64,000 bases of DNA from Flavobacterium sp. Leaf82 (GTDB lineage Bacteria; Bacteroidota; Bacteroidia; Flavobacteriales; Flavobacteriaceae): NCBI RefSeq assembly GCF_001422725.1, contig NZ_LMMA01000001.1, forward strand, positions 498,691 through 562,690, read 5' to 3'. Position numbers and translations under genes: made by a program. How positions within the stretch are numbered: the stretch's first letter is position 1; every line of letters starts with the position of its first letter. A model generated the notes under the pieces. It worked only from the letters and a program-made list of their open reading frames with translations. It made no database searches and had not been told where the DNA came from. Below are positions 16,407-25,854 of the stretch, one piece after another.

Positions 16407-17642
16407 CTACCACTCATTTACTTTGTTAGCATCCATTTTTAAGAAGATGAACAGTAAAATAGTGAATCCCCAAAGTCCTGATCCTCCATACGAAAAGAAA
16501 GGAAGCGGAACTCCAATTGTTGGAAAAATACCAATAACCATTGCGATATTTACAAAAAAGTGTGTAAATAAAATTCCTGCTACGCAATAACCGTAAACTC
16601 TGCTGAATTTTGTTTTTTGTCTTTCGGCAAGGTAAATTACCCTTAGTAATAAACCAACAAAAAGAGAGATTACAACTAATGAGCCTACAAATCCCCACTC
16701 TTCACCAACCGTTGTAAAAATATAATCTGTATGTTGTTCCGGTACGAATCCTCCTTTAGTCTGCGTGCCTTCTAAGAAACCTTTTCCAACCCAGCCTCCG
16801 GATCCAATAGCGATCTCAGATTGATTTGTGTTGTATCCAATACCTTTCATATCGACAGTTTTACCTAATAAGATATTAAAACGATCACGGTGGTGTTGTT
16901 TAAATATATTGTCGAAAACATAATCTACAGAAAGGACAAATGCAGATATAATAGCTAATAAAATTCCGCTAAGAATGATATTGCGATCAACAGCACGACC
17001 TTTAAAGTGTATGATAATTAATACTCCCAATGCGATTAAAATAACTGCATATGGTTCTAAAACTAGCGTTAATACAAACAATAGAATAGTAATAAAGCCA
17101 GTCCAGACATACCAAGACGGCAATCCTTCTCTATAAAGTACAACAATAAAAATACTATAGATTAAGGCACTTCCCGGATCTGGTTGCGGTAAAATTAGCA
17201 TTACAGGTAAAAATACAATTGCTAATGCCTGAATTTGCCTGTTTACATCTTTAAGATTAATTTGCGTGTCGCTCAAATACTTCGCTAATGCCAACGCTGT
17301 AGCGGCTTTAGCAAATTCAGAAGGTTGTAATGTAAAACCTCCTATAGCATACCAGCATCTTTGACCGGCAATAGTTTTTCCAAAAAGAAACAAACCTGCT
17401 AATGATAATAAAGACACACCAAAAATTATACTGGCATATTTCTCGTAAAATTTTCCATCAACAAAAAGCACGACAAAAATCAAAGGAATAGTACAACCAA
17501 TAAAAATTAATTGTTTTTGATATGTTCCTTCGGTTGATAGTAATGATGAGGAATAGATATTTAGCCACCCTAATATCACTAACGAAGCATAGATAAAAAC
17601 GCTTATCCAATCAATGTTATTTTTTACACTTTGATTTTTCAT
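16407..17642 (-). CDS. rodA: Rod shape-determining protein RodA (SEDS glycosyltransferase)
   Basis: 411 residues with about ten transmembrane helices. SEDS proteins polymerise lipid II into glycan strands. Visible family blocks are LQPSEFAKAATALALAKYL, the QPDPGSALIY loop, and the GEEWGFVGS and GVPLPFFSYGGSGLWGF motifs near the end. It works with the class B penicillin-binding protein encoded 15 bp upstream (mrdA). It is the last gene of the mre operon. Confidence 0.96.
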   Translation of the reverse strand: MKNQSVKNNIDWISVFIYASLVILGWLNIYSSSLLSTEGTYQKQLIFIGCTIPLIFVVLFVDGKFYEKYASIIFGVSLLSLAGLFLFGKTIAGQRCWYAIGGFTLQPSEFAKAATALALAKYLSDTQINLKDVNRQIQALAIVFLPVMLILPQPDPGSALIYSIFIVVLYREGLPSWYVWTGFITILLFVLTLVLEPYAVILIALGVLIIIHFKGRAVDRNIILSGILLAIISAFVLSVDYVFDNIFKQHHRDRFNILLGKTVDMKGIGYNTNQSEIAIGSGGWVGKGFLEGTQTKGGFVPEQHTDYIFTTVGEEWGFVGSLVVISLFVGLLLRVIYLAERQKTKFSRVYGYCVAGILFTHFFVNIAMVIGIFPTIGVPLPFFSYGGSGLWGFTILLFIFLKMDANKVNEW

Positions 17643-17657
17643 TTGAAATAATCTTTG

Positions 17658-19628
17658 TTAGTTCTTTTTAGTAGTGTCTGATACTATTTTTTTTACTTCT
17701 GTTTTAGGGGTAACTGCTACTGGTTTTGGGACAACAATTTTAGCTTTCAAAATAGAATCTTTTGGAGTCGATTCTATTGCACTTGCTTCTGTCATTCCTC
17801 CTAATTTTGCATATTCACCTGCAAGACTTTTGTTTAAAACCCTTACTTCTAAATCATTTCTTGTAATTTTTCTTTTCAAGTATTTCTCGATCATTAAACT
17901 TGCAATTGGTCCGGCAACAGTAGCACCAAAACCTCCATTTTCAATCATAATTGCAATTGCAATTTTAGGATTGTCTTTTGGAGCAAAAGCCACAAAAATA
18001 GAGTGATCTTTAAGTTGTGTTCTCTTTCCGTTAATTTTAGCAAAATTTTCTGCTGTACCCGTTTTTCCGCAAATATCGATACCATTTACTCTAAGTGCAT
18101 AAGCTGTTCCTTTGTTGTAAACATCAAATAAACCGCTGATAACAGGCGGAAAATATTTTTGATCAACCGTAGTAACATGCTTAGTTGTAAATTTAGCATC
18201 AATCTTTTTACCTTCAATTTTTTTAATGATATGAGGCGTATAATAATAACCCTGATTGGCAACAGTTGCCATCATATTAGCCAACTGAATAGGAGTCATT
18301 AAAACCTCACCCTGACCAATCGCATTCGATACAATCGTTGTGCTTCTCCAGCCTCCGTTAGGATAAATTTTCTTGTATGTTTTAGATGTTGGAATGTTTC
18401 CTCTTTTACCAATTGGTAAATCGTATCCCATAAATTGACCTAATCCAAAACTTTTTACGTGATCACTCCAGACATCAACTGCTTTACCCGGATTTCCATA
18501 TTTGTTAATGGTAAGCATATAAGCTTGAGCAAAATAGGTGTTACATGAATTGTAGATTCCGTTATGTAATTGATGAGGACCAAAACCATGACATTTCATG
18601 AAACGACCTCGACCATAACTAAATCCATGGTGACACATAAATGTAGTTTGCTCATTGATAACACCTTCTTGTAATGCTACCAAACCGGTTAAAATCTTAA
18701 ATGGCGAACCTGGAGGATATTCTGCCAGAAGTCCTCTGTCATATAAAGGTTTTGCAATCGAATCATGATATAAAAGAGTATAGTTTTTAGATCTTTGTCT
18801 CCCAACTAAAATACCCGGATCATAAGATGGTGCGGTAACTAATGCCAGAATTTCTCCGGACTTTGGTTCAATGGCAACGATTCCACCTCTTTTATTGATC
18901 ATTAATTCTTCTCCGTACTTTTGTAGTTCAGCATCAATCGTTAGGTTAATATCTTCTCCGGCAACAGCAATAGTATCGTATCTGCCATCTTTATAAGAAC
19001 CAATCTCTCTATTGTATTTATCTTTCTGAATATATTTTACGCCTTTGATTCCACGTAAAATTTCTTCGTAGCTTTGTTCTACACCTTGTTGTCCAATTAA
19101 ATCTCCACTATTATAATAAGGGTTTTTGGCAATTAAATTTTCGTTTACCTGAGTAATAAAACCAAAAATGTTAGCGCCATAATCTACTTCGTAATCACGA
19201 AGTGATCTTTTTTGGAAATAAAAACCTTCATATTTTCTGATTTTTTCCTGAAAAGCAGCGAATTCATTTTTGTTTAATTGTGATAAAAATACCGAAGGAA
19301 GTCTTGGGCTGTAGACTTTTGCTTTTGCAATTCTTTTGTCGTATTCTTCTCTTGTAATATTTAATAAAGCACAGAATTCACCAATATTTAGATTTTCTTT
19401 GATTTCTCTCGGGATAACCATGATATCGTAAGAAGCCTGATTGGCAACTAATAATTTTCCGTATCTGTCATAAATATAACCCCTTTCAGGATAGTCATAC
19501 TGTTTCTTTATTGCGTTGTTTTCTGATTTCAATTTAAAAGAATCGTCAACAATTTGCAAATAGAATACCCTGATCACTAGCAAAGATGCTGCAATGATAA
19601 TTAAAGAGGGCAGCAGAACTTTTCTCAT
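17658..19628 (-). CDS. mrdA: Penicillin-binding protein 2 (elongasome transpeptidase)
   Basis: 656 residues: an N-terminal membrane anchor (about 5-25), a dimerisation domain, and a transpeptidase domain with Ser308-x-x-Lys311 (GSPFK), Ser361-Cys-Asn363 and Lys522-Thr-Gly524. It cross-links peptidoglycan during cell elongation together with RodA. An extra C-terminal tail rich in Val/Pro/Lys (about 615-656) follows the catalytic domain. It overlaps mreD by 4 bp. Confidence 0.96.
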   Translation of the reverse strand: MRKVLLPSLIIIAASLLVIRVFYLQIVDDSFKLKSENNAIKKQYDYPERGYIYDRYGKLLVANQASYDIMVIPREIKENLNIGEFCALLNITREEYDKRIAKAKVYSPRLPSVFLSQLNKNEFAAFQEKIRKYEGFYFQKRSLRDYEVDYGANIFGFITQVNENLIAKNPYYNSGDLIGQQGVEQSYEEILRGIKGVKYIQKDKYNREIGSYKDGRYDTIAVAGEDINLTIDAELQKYGEELMINKRGGIVAIEPKSGEILALVTAPSYDPGILVGRQRSKNYTLLYHDSIAKPLYDRGLLAEYPPGSPFKILTGLVALQEGVINEQTTFMCHHGFSYGRGRFMKCHGFGPHQLHNGIYNSCNTYFAQAYMLTINKYGNPGKAVDVWSDHVKSFGLGQFMGYDLPIGKRGNIPTSKTYKKIYPNGGWRSTTIVSNAIGQGEVLMTPIQLANMMATVANQGYYYTPHIIKKIEGKKIDAKFTTKHVTTVDQKYFPPVISGLFDVYNKGTAYALRVNGIDICGKTGTAENFAKINGKRTQLKDHSIFVAFAPKDNPKIAIAIMIENGGFGATVAGPIASLMIEKYLKRKITRNDLEVRVLNKSLAGEYAKLGGMTEASAIESTPKDSILKAKIVVPKPVAVTPKTEVKKIVSDTTKKN

Positions 19629-20131
19629 CGTTTATTGGGCTTAATAAGGTAAATTATTATAATTGAAGTGATTATTGTAAAAATTGAGCTAAATAAAGTT
19701 CGGAGTAAAATATCCCAAATAAATTTAAACTGAAAAGCTTCCAGTACAAATAATACAATATGATGTAATACAACAGATACTAAAATAAATGAAAAGCGTT
19801 CAGGAGTTAAGGAATCATTTAGTTTAATGGTTTGATATTCATAACTCAGTCCAAATGAGAACTTAAAAATATAAGGTCTGTAATACGCCAGAATTACACA
19901 AGCCGTAGCGTGAATTCCGCCAGAGTTGCAGAACATATCCATTGTTAGTCCAAGTAAAAAACTTGAAATAATCAGACCTGATCTGTTACTATTTACGGGA
20001 TATAAAATTATATATAGAATATATGGAAAAGGGCTTATGTATCCCAGAAAATTCATATTGTTGAAAATAACAACCTGAATTGCCAGTAACATTATAAATC
20101 GAAAAATATTGACTAACAATGCGCTATTCAT
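19625..20131 (-). CDS. mreD: Rod shape-determining protein MreD
   Basis: 168 residues, about five transmembrane helices with little else conserved, as usual for MreD. The identification rests on size, topology (including the FLLGLTMDMFCNSGGIHA segment) and position between mreC and mrdA. It overlaps mreC by 8 bp and mrdA by 4 bp, indicating tight translational coupling. Confidence 0.92.
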   Translation of the reverse strand: MNSALLVNIFRFIMLLAIQVVIFNNMNFLGYISPFPYILYIILYPVNSNRSGLIISSFLLGLTMDMFCNSGGIHATACVILAYYRPYIFKFSFGLSYEYQTIKLNDSLTPERFSFILVSVVLHHIVLFVLEAFQFKFIWDILLRTLFSSIFTIITSIIIIYLIKPNKR

Positions 20132-20948
20132 CTTTTCCCTTTTTTTCTAAATTAATAAGTTCTTCTCTGTCTTTACTTTTAATAATGTAAACATGTCCAA
20201 GATTGGTCATGTCGTTGAATAATTTAACGTTAATGACATAGAAGCTTGTTTTGTCCTGAATGTATATTTTATCAACCGTTCCAATGTTAATTCCTTCAGG
20301 AAAAATTACTGATTGACCACCAGTTACGATAGTATCTCCTTTTCTGATCGAAGCCAATCTGGGTACATCGACTAACTGAACAAATCCTGTGCTTTTACCA
20401 TCCCACGTTAAAGAACCAAAGTGGTTTGATTTTTTAATCTTAGCATTGATTTGTGATTTCATATTCAAAATACTCACAACAGTAGAATATCTTGGCGAAG
20501 TATTGTCTACGATACCAATGATTCCTAAACTGTTAATTACACCCATATCTTGTTTAACTCCTTCGTTTGATCCGGAATTTAAAGTGATGTAGTTTTCGTG
20601 TGTGTTGTATGAGTTGTGAATTACTTTTGAAACAATAATGTCAGCAGGTTTTACTCCTTTTATACTATCGGCCAAAGGCACTTTTGTGGTGTCTTCCTTA
20701 TTGAATAAAAGACTTTTTAATCTTGCGTTTTCAAGTACCAATTCGTCGTTTTCGGTTCTTAAATTCAAATATTCATTTACACGATTAATTTTTTCATAAA
20801 CACCTCCGCTTAAAAAATTAGCTGAACTGATTACTCTGCTTTTATGATAGGAATGAGATTGAATTGTGAGTGCCAACGAAATACCTAAAAGCAGCAAAAA
20901 CAGCAATCGATTACTGTTTCTTATAATAAAATTAAAAATTTGCTGCAT
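20124..20948 (-). CDS. mreC: Rod shape-determining protein MreC
   Basis: 274 residues: one N-terminal transmembrane helix, a coiled coil (about 50-75), then the periplasmic beta domains with NYITLNSGSNEGVKQDMGVIN and GDTIVTGGQSVIFPEGINIG. MreC links MreB to the transpeptidase PBP2 and activates it. It is second after mreB; a 12-bp stem-loop lies in the 109-bp gap between them. Confidence 0.95.
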   Translation of the reverse strand: MQQIFNFIIRNSNRLLFLLLLGISLALTIQSHSYHKSRVISSANFLSGGVYEKINRVNEYLNLRTENDELVLENARLKSLLFNKEDTTKVPLADSIKGVKPADIIVSKVIHNSYNTHENYITLNSGSNEGVKQDMGVINSLGIIGIVDNTSPRYSTVVSILNMKSQINAKIKKSNHFGSLTWDGKSTGFVQLVDVPRLASIRKGDTIVTGGQSVIFPEGINIGTVDKIYIQDKTSFYVINVKLFNDMTNLGHVYIIKSKDREELINLEKKGKDE

Positions 20949-20994
20949 TTCTTGTTCGGTTATTTTGTTTCAGGATATGCTATTAAGTTTCAAA

Positions 20995-21035
20995 TTTTCT
21001 AAGAGTCAAATTCAATTAATTTAACTCTTAGAAAA
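20995..21035 (-). other. Stem-loop between mreB and mreC
   Basis: TTTTCTAAGAGT and ACTCTTAGAAAA form a perfect 12-bp stem. There is no strong U run after it on the minus strand, so it is more likely an attenuating or RNA-processing hairpin than a full terminator; it could set the high mreB to low mreC ratio. Confidence 0.55.
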
Positions 21036-21057
21036 GTAATTTATTATCTTTTGAATC

Positions 21058-22086
21058 TTATTTAATTAAGATGCTTTTAAATTTTGCAATGTTTTTAAGA
21101 GCCATTCCGGTTCCACGAACTACTGCTCTTAACGGATCTTCAGCGATATAAACTGGTAAATCTGTTTTTTGTGAAATACGTTTGTCAAGACCTCTTAACA
21201 TAGATCCACCACCAGCTAAATAAATACCTGTATTGTAGATATCTGCAGCTAATTCAGGAGGAGTTTGAGATAATGTTTCCATTACAGCATCTTCAATACG
21301 TTGAATCGATTTGTCTAATGCTTTTGCAATTTCACGGTAAGAAACGTCAACTTGTTTTGGTTTACCCGTAAGTAAATCTCTACCCTGAACAGACATATCT
21401 TCAGGAGGTCCGTCTAAATCTTCGATAGCGGCTCCAATTTGAATTTTTATTTTTTCAGCTGTACTTTCACCAACAAAAAGGTTGTGTTGTGTACGCATGT
21501 AATAAACGATATCATTTGTAAAAACGTCACCTGCAATTTTTACAGATTTGTCGCATACAATACCGCCTAATGCAATAACTGCAATTTCTGTAGTACCACC
21601 ACCAATATCAACAATCATGTTTCCTTTAGGTTGCATAATATCGATACCAATACCAATTGCTGCTGCCATTGGCTCATGAATCAGGTAAACTTCTTTTCCG
21701 TTTACTCTTTCACAAGACTCTTTTACAGCTCTCATCTCCACCTCAGTAATACCAGAAGGAATACATACCACCATTCTTAAAGCTGGAGTAAACATTCTTT
21801 TTTTCAATGCTGGAATGCTTTTGATGAACATATTGATCATCTTTTCTGAAGCATCAAAATCTGCAATTACACCATCTTTCAAAGGCCTTATGGTCTTGAT
21901 GTTTTCATGCGTTTTACCCTGCATCATATTGGCTTCCTTACCAACAGCAATGATTTTGCCTGATATTCTATCACGTGCAACGATCGACGGACTATCAATA
22001 ACAACTTTATCATTATGTATGATTAAAGTGTTTGCGGTACCAAGGTCTATCGCAATATCCTCGGTCATGAAATCAAAAAATCCCAT
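21058..22086 (-). CDS. mreB: Cell shape-determining actin homologue MreB
   Basis: 342 residues, the usual size. Actin-family nucleotide motifs are clear: DLGTANTLI (phosphate 1), MIVDIGGGTTEIAVIALGG (phosphate 2) and GIYLAGGGSMLRGLD (adenosine). It forms membrane-bound filaments that orient cell-wall synthesis. It is 54 bp downstream of purH, and starts the mreBCD-mrdA-rodA series. Confidence 0.97.
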   Translation of the reverse strand: MGFFDFMTEDIAIDLGTANTLIIHNDKVVIDSPSIVARDRISGKIIAVGKEANMMQGKTHENIKTIRPLKDGVIADFDASEKMINMFIKSIPALKKRMFTPALRMVVCIPSGITEVEMRAVKESCERVNGKEVYLIHEPMAAAIGIGIDIMQPKGNMIVDIGGGTTEIAVIALGGIVCDKSVKIAGDVFTNDIVYYMRTQHNLFVGESTAEKIKIQIGAAIEDLDGPPEDMSVQGRDLLTGKPKQVDVSYREIAKALDKSIQRIEDAVMETLSQTPPELAADIYNTGIYLAGGGSMLRGLDKRISQKTDLPVYIAEDPLRAVVRGTGMALKNIAKFKSILIK

Positions 22087-22140
22087 AAGTTTTTTAGGGG
22101 TTTAAAATGTTATAAATTATTTTGAACAAAGTTAAACAAA

Positions 22141-23667
22141 TTAATGTTTAAAATGACGTGTTCCTGTAAATACCATTGCAAGATTATTTTCGTTGCAATA
22201 ATTTATGCTTAATTCGTCTTTTATTGAACCTCCAGGCTGAATTACAGCTGTTATTCCTGCTTTTTTAGCTAATTCTACACAATCCGGAAACGGAAAGAAA
22301 GCATCACTAGCCATAGAAGCGCCCGTTAAATCAAATCCAAAAGCTTTAGCTTTATCAACAGCTTGTACCAAAGCATCAACTCTTGATGTCTGGCCTGTAC
22401 CTGAAGAAATTAAAGTTCCGTTTTTAGCAAATACAATCGTGTTTGATTTTGTGTTTTTGCAAATTTTAGAAGCAAAGATCAAATCTTCTATTTCCTGAGC
22501 AGTAGGTTCTGTAATAGTAACGGTCTTTAAATGCTCTTTAGTATCTGTAATATTATTTCTGTCCTGAATTAACAAACCATTAAGACATGTTCTCACTTGT
22601 CTTGAAGGTAATTCTACTTGATTTTGAACTAATATAATTCTGTTTTTCTTTTCTTGTAAAACGGCAATTGCATCATCATCATAACTTGGGGCAATTACTA
22701 CTTCACAAAACAATTTATTGATTTCCTGAGCAGTAGCTAAATCAATTTTAGTGTTTGCAATCAAAACTCCGCCAAATGCAGATGTTGGATCGCAAGCCAA
22801 AGCTGCTAAATAAGCTTCGCTGATTGTTGTTCTCGAAGCTAAACCACAAGCATTGTTATGTTTTAGAATTGCAAAAGTTGGTCCGTCAGTTTTAAACTCA
22901 TTGATTAAGTTTACTGCCGCATCAACATCTAATAAATTATTATAGGACAATTCTTTTCCGTGAACTTTTTTGAACATCGCATCAAAATCTCCAAAAAAGA
23001 AACCTTTTTGATGTGGGTTTTCACCATATCTCAAAATCTGACCACCTTCTATGCTTTCTTTGTAGATTGTTTCGTCAGTATTAAAATAGTTAAAAATAGC
23101 ACCATCATAATGAGAAGAAACGTGAAATGCTTTTGTTGCAAGCAATCTTCTGTTTTCAAGAGTTGTTGCACCGTTTTGCTCTGTAATTAAGTCCAGAAGT
23201 AAGCTGTATTCGTTAACCGAAGCTACAATTACAGTGTCTTTAAAGTTTTTTGCACCGGCACGAATTAATGAAATTCCACCAATGTCAATTTTTTCAATAA
23301 TATCTTGTTCGCTTGCACCAGAAGCAACAGTTTTTTCAAAAGGATATAAATCAACAATAACTAAATCAATCTGCGGAATATCAAATTCTTTCATTTGTTG
23401 AACATCACCTTCGTTATCCTGACGGTTCAGGATTCCGCCAAAAATTTTTGGGTGTAACGTTTTTACTCTTCCTCCAAGAATTTCAGGAAATGAAGTAATA
23501 TCTTCAACCGGAACTACAGGAATTCCCAGGTTTTTTATGAAATCTTCAGTTCCTCCAGTCGAATAAAGTGTTACGTTTTGTTCGTGTAATTTTCTAACGA
23601 TTGGCTCTAGTCCATCTTTCGAAAAAACAGATATTAATGCTGATTGTATTGTTTTAGTTGTGCTCAT
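22141..23667 (-). CDS. purH: Bifunctional AICAR transformylase / IMP cyclohydrolase
   Basis: 508 residues from the chosen start. The N-terminal MGS-like cyclohydrolase domain has LYSTGGTEDFI and GRVKTLHPKIFGGIL; the rest is the AICAR formyltransferase domain with RYGENPHQKG and KHNNACGLA. It carries out the last two steps of IMP synthesis. I chose the ATG at 23667 (MSTTKTIQSA) over an in-frame ATG at 23694 because the latter falls inside the promoter -7 box. It is the first gene upstream of mreB, an arrangement that ties purine synthesis to the shape operon. Confidence 0.96.
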   Translation of the reverse strand: MSTTKTIQSALISVFSKDGLEPIVRKLHEQNVTLYSTGGTEDFIKNLGIPVVPVEDITSFPEILGGRVKTLHPKIFGGILNRQDNEGDVQQMKEFDIPQIDLVIVDLYPFEKTVASGASEQDIIEKIDIGGISLIRAGAKNFKDTVIVASVNEYSLLLDLITEQNGATTLENRRLLATKAFHVSSHYDGAIFNYFNTDETIYKESIEGGQILRYGENPHQKGFFFGDFDAMFKKVHGKELSYNNLLDVDAAVNLINEFKTDGPTFAILKHNNACGLASRTTISEAYLAALACDPTSAFGGVLIANTKIDLATAQEINKLFCEVVIAPSYDDDAIAVLQEKKNRIILVQNQVELPSRQVRTCLNGLLIQDRNNITDTKEHLKTVTITEPTAQEIEDLIFASKICKNTKSNTIVFAKNGTLISSGTGQTSRVDALVQAVDKAKAFGFDLTGASMASDAFFPFPDCVELAKKAGITAVIQPGGSIKDELSINYCNENNLAMVFTGTRHFKH

Positions 23668-23691
23668 TGTGTAGTTATGATTTTCAGACTG

Positions 23692-23699
23692 CAAAAGTA
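23692..23699 (-). promoter_or_regulatory. Promoter -7 element for purH
   Basis: The minus strand reads TACTTTTG followed by CA, an exact TAnnTTTG, 24 bp upstream of the chosen purH start. It decides the start codon, since the longer reading frame would begin within it. Confidence 0.6.
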
Positions 23700-23832
23700 G
23701 TTTTTTTAAATATTATTTTAAAGAAAATTAATGTAACATTATGCTAAAAAAATCTACTGATGAGTAAGTTAACTTTTATTAGGTTTTTGATTTTAATTTA
23801 TTGAATTTTACTTTAACGAATAATACATAAAT

Positions 23833-25080
23833 ATGCTGCTTTATCTAAGGTTATTGAAAGAAAGTTTTCGCTTTGCCATAAACGCTTTACGAAATAATAA
23901 ATTACGTACCTTATTGTCACTTTTGGGAGTTACGATTGGTATTTTTTCGATTATTGCGGTATTGGCGGCCGTAGATTCTTTAGATAGAAAAATTTCGAAA
24001 GACTTAAGCAGCTTAGATAAAAATACGATTTATTTGATGAAATATTGTTTTGGACCTTCAGAAATTCCACAATGGAAAAGAGAACAGTTTCCTAACGTAA
24101 AATACGATGAATATATTAGCCTTAAAAACTCACTAAATAATACAGATCAGGTCGCTTATCAGCTTTTTGTAAATCATGAAACTTTAAAATATGATTCAAA
24201 AACAGTTAGTGATGTCAATATCGTGCCTTCGTCTAACGAAATGGTAGATATTGAGGGATTGAGTTTTGATAAAGGAAGATTTTATAATGAATCAGAATCT
24301 AATTCCGGAAGTGCCGTTATTGTTTTAGGATATGATATTGCCGAAGGACTTTTTGGAACAAGTGATCCCATCGGGAAAAATATTCGCTTATACGGTCAGC
24401 GTTTTACCGTAATTGGAGTAATTACCAAACAAGGTGCAGGTTTTTTTGGAGATAGTAATGATACATCTGTTTATTTGCCAACCAATTTTTTACGCCGAAT
24501 GTACGGTGACAGCGATTCTATGACTCCCGTTATTGTTTTAAAACCTGTAAAAGGTGTAGATATGGATGCTTATAAGGCAGAAGTTGCACAAAAACTAAGG
24601 GCAATTCGTGGAATGAAAGCAGGCGAAATGGACAACTTTTTTATAAATGTACTTTCTGGTTTTACTGATTTTGTTGACGGAATTTTAGGAAGTCTAAGAT
24701 TTGGAGGGATTTTTATAAGTTTCTTCTCTTTTCTTGTTGGAGGTTTTGGAGTTGCAAATATCATGTTTGTTTCTGTAAAAGAACGAACAAACTTAATTGG
24801 TATTCAGAAATCATTAGGGGCAAAAAATAGATTTATATTATTTCAGTTTTTGTTTGAAGCTGTTATACTTTGTTTAATTGGTGGAATAATTGGTTTATTA
24901 ATTGTTTTTCTAATGTCTGTTCTTTTGACCAATTTATTAGATTTTGAATTTGTTTTGAGTTTTTGGAATGTAGTTATCGGAGCAGGATTATCAATTCTTG
25001 TTGGGGTAATTTCCGGAATTCTTCCTGCGATTTCAGCAGCAAAACTAGATCCGGTTGAAGCTATTAGAACCGGGATGTAG
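23833..25080 (+). CDS. MacB-like ABC transporter permease
   Basis: 415 residues: one transmembrane helix near the N-terminus (LRTLLSLLGVTIGIFSIIAVLAAV), a long periplasmic MacB core domain (about 45-280), and three C-terminal helices of the FtsX fold ending AAKLDPVEAIRTGM, the typical family ending. MacB-type systems use mechanotransmission to export lipoproteins, peptides or toxic compounds, driven by an ATPase that is not encoded here. It is a lone gene, so the partner ATPase must lie elsewhere. Confidence 0.93.
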   Translation: MLLYLRLLKESFRFAINALRNNKLRTLLSLLGVTIGIFSIIAVLAAVDSLDRKISKDLSSLDKNTIYLMKYCFGPSEIPQWKREQFPNVKYDEYISLKNSLNNTDQVAYQLFVNHETLKYDSKTVSDVNIVPSSNEMVDIEGLSFDKGRFYNESESNSGSAVIVLGYDIAEGLFGTSDPIGKNIRLYGQRFTVIGVITKQGAGFFGDSNDTSVYLPTNFLRRMYGDSDSMTPVIVLKPVKGVDMDAYKAEVAQKLRAIRGMKAGEMDNFFINVLSGFTDFVDGILGSLRFGGIFISFFSFLVGGFGVANIMFVSVKERTNLIGIQKSLGAKNRFILFQFLFEAVILCLIGGIIGLLIVFLMSVLLTNLLDFEFVLSFWNVVIGAGLSILVGVISGILPAISAAKLDPVEAIRTGM

Positions 25081-25340
25081 GTTTTTAAAAAGGTTCAAAG
25101 GCTCAGAGTTGCAAAGGTTCAAAGGTTTTATAAAAGAGTTTAAAGTTGCAAAAGGGGAGAGGTTTTTAGTTTGTATAAAACTCTGGAGAAAGAATTTATA
25201 TTGTAGAGGCTGAATTTATTCCGTTGAATATGAAATTGATTCTTTTGAATTGCCTCCGGCTTTTGCTGGAGATCTAATTATAGATAAAGATTTAGGCTTT
25301 AGCCAAATAATTTTAGATCATACTTTTTTAAGAAAATCTA
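25081..25340. repeat. Composite intergenic repeats after the ABC permease
   Basis: The gap between the ABC permease and the first HTH gene is non-coding and repeat-like. 25086-25165 is a tract of the words AAGGTTCAAAGG and GTTGCAAAGG. 25212-25228 reads AATTTATTCCGTTGAAT, which recurs at 26473. CTCCGGC-TTTT-GCTGGAG and GGC-TTTA-GCC are two small hairpins (about 25253-25306). This looks like remnants of dispersed repeats common in the genus. Confidence 0.55.
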
Positions 25341-25347
25341 TTATAAT

Positions 25348-25380
25348 AAAAAATCCCAAGAAATAAATCTTGGGATTTTT
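25348..25380. terminator. Bidirectional terminator, copy 1 of an exact 32-bp repeat
   Basis: AAAAATCCCAAG and CTTGGGATTTTT pair over an AAATAAAT loop. 25348-25379 is identical to 26527-26558. It ends the HTH pair on the minus strand and could serve the ABC permease on the plus strand. Confidence 0.88.
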
Positions 25381-25408
25381 GTTGAACTCAATATGCTTTT
25401 TGAAACTC

Positions 25409-25807
25409 TTATTTTTCTTTTAATAATTTTTCCAAATATTCATTTCTTTCTTTTTCTGCCTGAAGCATACGCTCAAAAAGTTCGATCACTTTATCTAATG
25501 GATTGAAAGTACAATGACTTGCATTAAACATTCCGTTTGCTCCATTGCAACTATTATCATAAAAAGTGTTGAAATAATTAATCATATTTTCTTCGGTAAA
25601 GTTTTTTATAGCTTCAACACTTACTCCAAGAGCTTTTGCAATTTCTGTAAGTTTTTCATCTTCTATCGTTTCGCTATTTTCTATTGCAGATACAGTTTGC
25701 TGACTCAATCCTAAAGCTTGCGCCAAGGCTTCTTGTTTCATGTCTCTAAGTTCACGAATACGGCTAATTTTTCGCCCTATATGATTTGGTTTTGTTGCTG
25801 TGCTCAT
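25409..25807 (-). CDS. HTH (XRE-type) transcriptional regulator, tandem copy 1
   Basis: 132 residues. Residues about 10-70 form an XRE-type helix-turn-helix (IRELRDMKQEALAQALGLSQ, then QQTVSAIENSE). The second half has a linker with HCTFNPLDKVIELFERM and a C-terminal coiled coil (AEKERNEYLEKLLKEK), likely for oligomerisation. It is about four-fifths identical to the neighbouring gene at 25855, with a 446-bp period, so the two arose by tandem duplication. A TATCTTTG box ends 4 bp before the ATG. Targets are unknown. Confidence 0.9.
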   Translation of the reverse strand: MSTATKPNHIGRKISRIRELRDMKQEALAQALGLSQQTVSAIENSETIEDEKLTEIAKALGVSVEAIKNFTEENMINYFNTFYDNSCNGANGMFNASHCTFNPLDKVIELFERMLQAEKERNEYLEKLLKEK

Positions 25808-25811
25808 AATT

Positions 25812-25819
25812 CAAAGATA
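25812..25819 (-). promoter_or_regulatory. Promoter -7 element abutting HTH copy 1
   Basis: The minus strand reads TATCTTTG (exact TAnnTTTG) and then AATT-ATG. Only four bases separate the box from the start codon, suggesting a leaderless mRNA. Confidence 0.5.
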
Positions 25820-25854
25820 ATTATATTACTTTAAATGGAATAGGTTTGGAACTC

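Noticed and set aside
23668..23694. Upstream in-frame ATG extending purH by nine codons
   Set aside because: It lies inside the TAnnTTTG promoter box, so it would not be on the transcript; the conserved N-terminus starts at 23667.
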